Positions 48,791 through 52,580 of a stretch of DNA of 52,580 nucleotides are shown here, piece after piece. The DNA lies in contig WOGZ01000239.1 in assembly GCA_009733775.1 (NCBI GenBank), positions 1 through 52,580 of the forward strand. The letters are read 5' to 3'. Both the position numbers and the translations under genes were made by a program. This DNA comes from Alectoria sarmentosa. Lineage: Eukaryota > Ascomycota > Lecanoromycetes > Lecanorales > Parmeliaceae. Under the pieces are notes generated by a model. The model was not told where the DNA came from and made no database searches. It saw only the letters and a program-made list of their open reading frames with translations. Numbering within the stretch: position 1 is the stretch's first letter; every line of letters starts with the position of its first letter.

Positions 48791-50813
48791 ATGGAGCGTC
48801 AAGAGGAAACGGAGACCTCGCCTCTGCTGGCAAAGCCCACCTCCGCATTGCCAGACCTTAGCCTTGATCCGAACAGTGTGCCGCCCGGCGAGTTTGGGGC
48901 CACTGGGCATCAACATGGAGACACGAAGCCCGCGGAGGATGAGGAAAGCCAAAGCAACAGCGAGGACCGAGGCCACCAATATGAAGGCATGCCAGATGTG
49001 AAAGCGAAGCTATGGTACATCGTGCCCGCAGTCGGAATTGGTGTAGGGTCTTCTTCATCGTTGCAAGAATCATGTTCTGACGTACTTTAGATATTCCTTT
49101 CAGCTGCAGATCTGACCATTGTCGTATCTTGCTACGGAAGAATAGGTAGCGATTTGAAGTCGTTGGAGAATACCTCGTGGATTACTACAGCGTGAGAGCT
49201 TTCCCGTTCAGTACCCCAAGACCTTTCAAGTTCACAGCTGATGTTTCGCGAGCATAGCTACCTTCTCACACTGAGCTCCTTCCAACCCCTGTACGGAAAT
49301 ATGAGCGACATATTTGGAAGAAAACCCTGCCTTCTCTTCGGCTATGCGATCTTTGGCCTCGGTTGTCTTTGGTGTGGTCTAGCGAGGAATATGAACGAAC
49401 TCATTGTTGCAAGAGTAAGACAAGCAATTGAGGATTGGGCTTCGATGAGGCTGAATTATGCGTTCAGGCCTTTGCAGGTATCGGTGGTGGAGGCATGACC
49501 ACGGTTGTTTCGATCATGATGAGTGATATTGTACCGCTTCGAGAGAGAGGGACCTGGCAAGGGATTCTCAACATCGTCTATGCCTTAGGGGCTGGCTGTG
49601 GCGCACCACTCGGTATGGAATCGCTTCCTCAAGTGGAGGCAGTATACTCACCCGTAGTAGGCGGTCTGTTGGCGGACCGAATCAATTGGCGATGGTATGT
49701 CGACCTTGCTTCCTCTTTGGGTGCAAGCTAACATCACCAAGGGCTTTCCTGGCACAAGGACCTGTGTGCGCCGCAGCTTTTCTCAGCGTTGCTCTTGTCC
49801 TAAAGCTTCCCAAGCAGAGTTCCTCCGACTGGAAGACTAAATTGCGGCGAATCGACTTCCTAGGCGCATTCGTGCTCGTAGCAGCGATCTTTCTTCTGCT
49901 CCTTGGACTGGATCGAGGTTCAAATAATTCCTGGTCGGCCCCGATCACCATCACTTCGCTCTGTGTCTCATTCCCGTTATTCTTTCTCTTTATATTCGTC
50001 GAACTCAAGCTGGCGGCCGAACCATTTGCGCCAGGACGCATCATTTTCAAAAGGAGCCTTGTAGCCTGCTATCTTTGCAACTTTTTCGGGTTCGGAGGAT
50101 GGTTAGCAGTGATATTCTATATTCCCCTCTTTTATCAGGCCGTCGATGGGTTCTCTGCTACCCAAGCTGGGTTGAGGCTTCTTCCAAATGTTCTTGCTGC
50201 CGTCTCAGGATCTCTTACTGGTGGCCTCCTGATGCAGAAGACAGGAAAGTACTATTGGCTCACTGTTGTGGCTATTTCAACGTCCACCCTCGGAACTCTC
50301 CTAATAATCTTGTGCACGGGATTGGTAGTCAACAATACGTATGGTATCTCGGTCGGACTCGTCCTAGGCGGGTTTTGCACTGGAATCGGAACCACCACTA
50401 CCCTGATCGGGCTGATCGCTAATGCTGCCCCAGAAGATCAGGCCATTGCAACGGCATGTTCGTACCTGTTTCGGTCTCTTGGTTCCGTGGTAATCCTGTC
50501 GTTAACTGCCAGCGTGGTTCAGCAATCTTTAAGGGACCAACTTCGGGAGCGCCTGAACAGCGAGAAAGACGCGGAGGAGATTGTGAAGAGGGTACGGGAG
50601 AGCCTGGATTATGTCACGACTTTGAAGCCGGCAGTGCGAGAAGCTATCCGGCAATGCTATGCTAATTCGACAAGGAACGGATTCTGGTTCATACTCGGCA
50701 CAGCTTGCTGTGCAATGTTAGCAAGTCGTAAGTTGAAGCTGTGGTATTGAACTGGAACAAGTACTGACGCTTGGAGTGTAGTGTTCATTAAGGAGAAGAG
50801 GCTTAGTCGATAG
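48791..50813 (+). CDS. MFS transporter, DHA2 14-TM, vacuolar basic amino acid (Vba/Fnx1) type
   Basis: Proton-coupled transporter resembling fungal vacuolar amino acid permeases and related multidrug carriers. Seven exons (48791-49042, 49091-49191, 49258-49414, 49468-49612, 49661-49694, 49742-50727, 50782-50813) all join in frame, giving 568 residues, usual for 14-TM members. The hydrophilic N-terminus contains ETSPLL, an acidic dileucine signal of the kind that sends proteins to the vacuole. Family marks: SAADLTIVVSCYGRIGSDL in TM1, NTSWITTAYLLT, YGNMSDIFGRKP (motif A), AFAGIGGGGMTTV, SDIVPLRERGTWQG, then a Gly-rich TM5 (GAGCGAPLGG), RINWRWAFLAQGP and a complete C-terminal half ending FIKEKRLSR. 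The many short introns have good branch sites (CTAAC, CTGAC). The gene looks intact. Whether it imports amino acids into vacuoles or exports a metabolite is open. Confidence 0.92.
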
Positions 50814-51079
50814 ACAGGAAGTCCCCGATATACATATATAATTATAATTGATGCCAAGGCTTCCTTCCGGATCTCATCATCATCACGTGACGCCAAGACT
50901 AAATCAACACCTGCTGCGCGACTCAGGCTTCACACCCACCTTGCAGCATCCAAAACCATTGGCTATCTGCTTCGTTGCTACAGATCCACAACGAAGACCT
51001 TTTTCGCTGTCCATCTGTCCATAAGGAGCTACTACACAGTATACATTGACTCTTCCACTACGCCAACAAAGTCGCAAGC
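50814..51079. promoter_or_regulatory. Promoter region of the acidic repeat gene
   Basis: Short normal-GC gap. Its last 33 bases still encode LFHYANKVAS in frame with the next ATG, resembling the N-terminal repeats of that protein. An in-frame stop precedes it, so either an upstream exon exists or the repeat has decayed outside the gene. Confidence 0.4.
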
Positions 51080-51957
51080 ATGGTAAACAATACCGTTACC
51101 TTCGAACTCGCCTTCGGTCCCGCCGATCTCGCAAGCATGTCCAACACTAGCATCAACTTGGAGCTCAAATTCAGTAACAGCATACTTGCGAGCATGGCAC
51201 ATGCGAACCTCAAACAAACCTTCGTTCTAGGACATGATCCAGTCCAAGGTTTCACGATCCAGCCTCGTTGCCAATTGGTCCCCTTGAACGTGAATCCGCA
51301 CTTACCTGCCCGGGCTGCTCCACTTCAGGGACCTCAAGAATCTCCCGTTGAGCAAAGCACCGCACCTAAGCCCCCGCGCGATTCCAACCTCTCAACGGAG
51401 GCAGCGGACAACGGCCTTGACCAATCCGACGATGAAGAGTGGTTGAATGCTATCGCTGCTACTTTGAAGCCGATTAGACCAGGAAGTTTGCAAGACCCGG
51501 CAGCGGACAACGACTCTGACCAATCCGACGATGAAGGGTGGTTGAATACCATCGCTGGTACTTTAGAGCCGATGAGACAAGGAAGCATGCCAGTCCCGGC
51601 ACCCCTGGGTAAGCTTCCCTATAACTATCGAATGTATATATTCATGGCCAAGCTGACAGTAATTAAGTTCCTGGCCATCCGCGTGCACGCACTACCCTTG
51701 AAGCAAACCTCCAGAGAACTCTGGTTCCAGCCTCCAAGGGTCGCACTGAGGTCACAGTCGAAAAGTCACGGCTCGACAAATTTGACAATGCCAGCTACTC
51801 CGCCGCTCACCCTGTTTCAACGCAAACGCCGGACATCGACCCCGACGAGACCGAGGAAGAAGACTGGAAGGCCATAGGCGTGAACGCATTAATCCAAACG
51901 GCGTATGCAACTCATCCTCACACGAGTAATCACTCCTTTGGATTTATCAAGTCATGA
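51080..51957 (+). CDS. Hypothetical acidic repeat protein
   Basis: No known domain. Exons 51080-51608 and 51668-51957 (59-nt intron, GTAAGC, branch GCTGACAG) join in frame to 272 residues. The N-terminus has two degenerate units of about 20 residues, TVTFELAFGPADLASM and INLELKFSNSILASM. A Pro-rich linker follows, then two acidic units of about 31-33 residues: DQSDDEEWLNAIAATLKPI and DQSDDEGWLNTIAGTLEPM. The second exon ends with a diverged third unit, DETEEEDWKAIGVNALI. The alternating acidic and Trp/hydrophobic pattern suggests short amphipathic helices, as in protein-binding motifs. There is no signal peptide or membrane span; it is likely intracellular. The in-frame join restores a repeat-like sequence across the intron, which supports the model. 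Confidence 0.6.
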
Positions 51958-52447
51958 ACGCATAGCTGACCTGGCGCTACCGAAGTTCCTTCGCATCCAT
52001 ACGCATCCGCCGCCCCTAAACCAAACACTCAGAGGAGCAAATCAAGTGTTCAGCGTGCTTCTGCGGGCTCGAGGTCTGGCGGACGAGGAGGACAACAGAA
52101 ACGCGGAAGGGGCGAGGATACGGCAGCGGGACGTCCCGTCAAGGCAAAGAAGGCGAAGGTTTGAGCGTGGATTGATGGCTAGTGGTATCGGTCTTGTGTT
52201 TGTGAACTGTCGAGATTGGTTGCTGCCTTTGTAATTGCAATTGAGGTAGTCACGATACAAAATGAAAGTCACTCTGAGAAGGTGTACCTTCCCTCCAAGA
52301 TCCCATCAAAATTGGTCCATGACTATCAATGCAGCAACTACGACCCACGACTAATTCATCATCTTATGTGCGATAGACATCAACGCTGCAAACATCCTCG
52401 TTAAAAATCGATACAATGAAACCCCTCCATACGCCCTTGCCCATGAA
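51958..52447. other. 3' flank without a recognised gene
   Basis: Normal GC; short frames only (for example 51905-52234), which shadow the end of the preceding gene and have no domain. Confidence 0.4.
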
Positions 52448-52580
52448 TCCCCATCCCCTATCCCCAGATTCCTCCCCCACCCCATCCCCCCCACCCCACC
52501 CCATCCCCTTTCCCCCTTTTCCCCATCCCCTTTCCCCCCCCTTTCCCCCCCTTTCCCCATCCCCTTTCCCCCCTTTTCCC
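52448..52580. repeat. C-rich polypyrimidine low-complexity tract
   Basis: The window's last 130 or so bases consist almost only of C and T in blocks such as CCCCATCCCC and CCCTTTCCCCC, with runs of 3-8 C. It is not a telomere repeat (no regular CCCTAA). It continues beyond the window. The opposite strand has many G runs. Confidence 0.8.

Noticed and set aside
49682..50050. Minus-strand 122-codon frame over the second MFS gene
   Set aside because: It is antisense to an exon with clear transmembrane and family motifs.
52448..52580. Telomere at the window end
   Set aside because: No regular CCCTAA repeat; the C runs are irregular and mixed with T and A.

Overview
This is nuclear DNA of a filamentous ascomycete (Pezizomycotina). 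Two things show it. The genes carry short GT-AG introns (about 40-75 nt) with CTNAC-like branch sites, and they encode typical fungal families. They sit as GC-balanced islands between very AT-rich blocks with the signature of repeat-induced point mutation (RIP): most remaining cytosines are in CpG, TpA is abundant, and transposon reading frames are full of stops.

Layout. 1-8.2 kb: RIP-mutated block with a decayed Ty3/gypsy pol on the minus strand, a 129-bp solo LTR inserted in it, and a 3' fragment of a second gypsy element. 8.4-15.9 kb: island with an O-methyltransferase (-), a PTH11/fungal-rhodopsin-type membrane protein (+) and an MFS transporter (+). 15.98-22.41 kb: gypsy element (+) with two LTRs. 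22.79-29.60 kb: a Mutator-like (MULE) DNA transposon with 65-66-bp terminal inverted repeats and an 8-bp target duplication. 30.5-32.4 kb: small island with one plausible short gene. 33.3-36.9 kb: a six-exon gene (-) for a Helo-like N-terminal domain plus ankyrin-repeat protein. 37.43-42.65 kb: complete Ty1/copia element (-) with 327-bp LTRs. 43.5-52.6 kb: island with an EthD-domain protein (-), a broken alpha/beta hydrolase (-), a repeat-containing membrane protein (-), a small unknown gene (+), a 14-TM vacuolar-type MFS transporter (+) and an acidic repeat protein (+). The window ends in a C-rich tract.

How the genes may work together. Methyltransferase, membrane receptor-like protein, MFS pump, EthD protein and alpha/beta hydrolase are families common in secondary-metabolite loci, but no polyketide synthase, NRPS or terpene synthase is present. 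I read the two islands as peripheral or broken-up cluster parts, or unrelated accessory genes, in a transposon-driven compartment. The Helo-like/ankyrin gene belongs to the fungal NLR-related repertoire. Exon models were built by eye from splice consensus and family alignment. Those for the methyltransferase, both MFS genes, the EthD gene and the acidic-repeat gene close in frame; others carry stated uncertainties.
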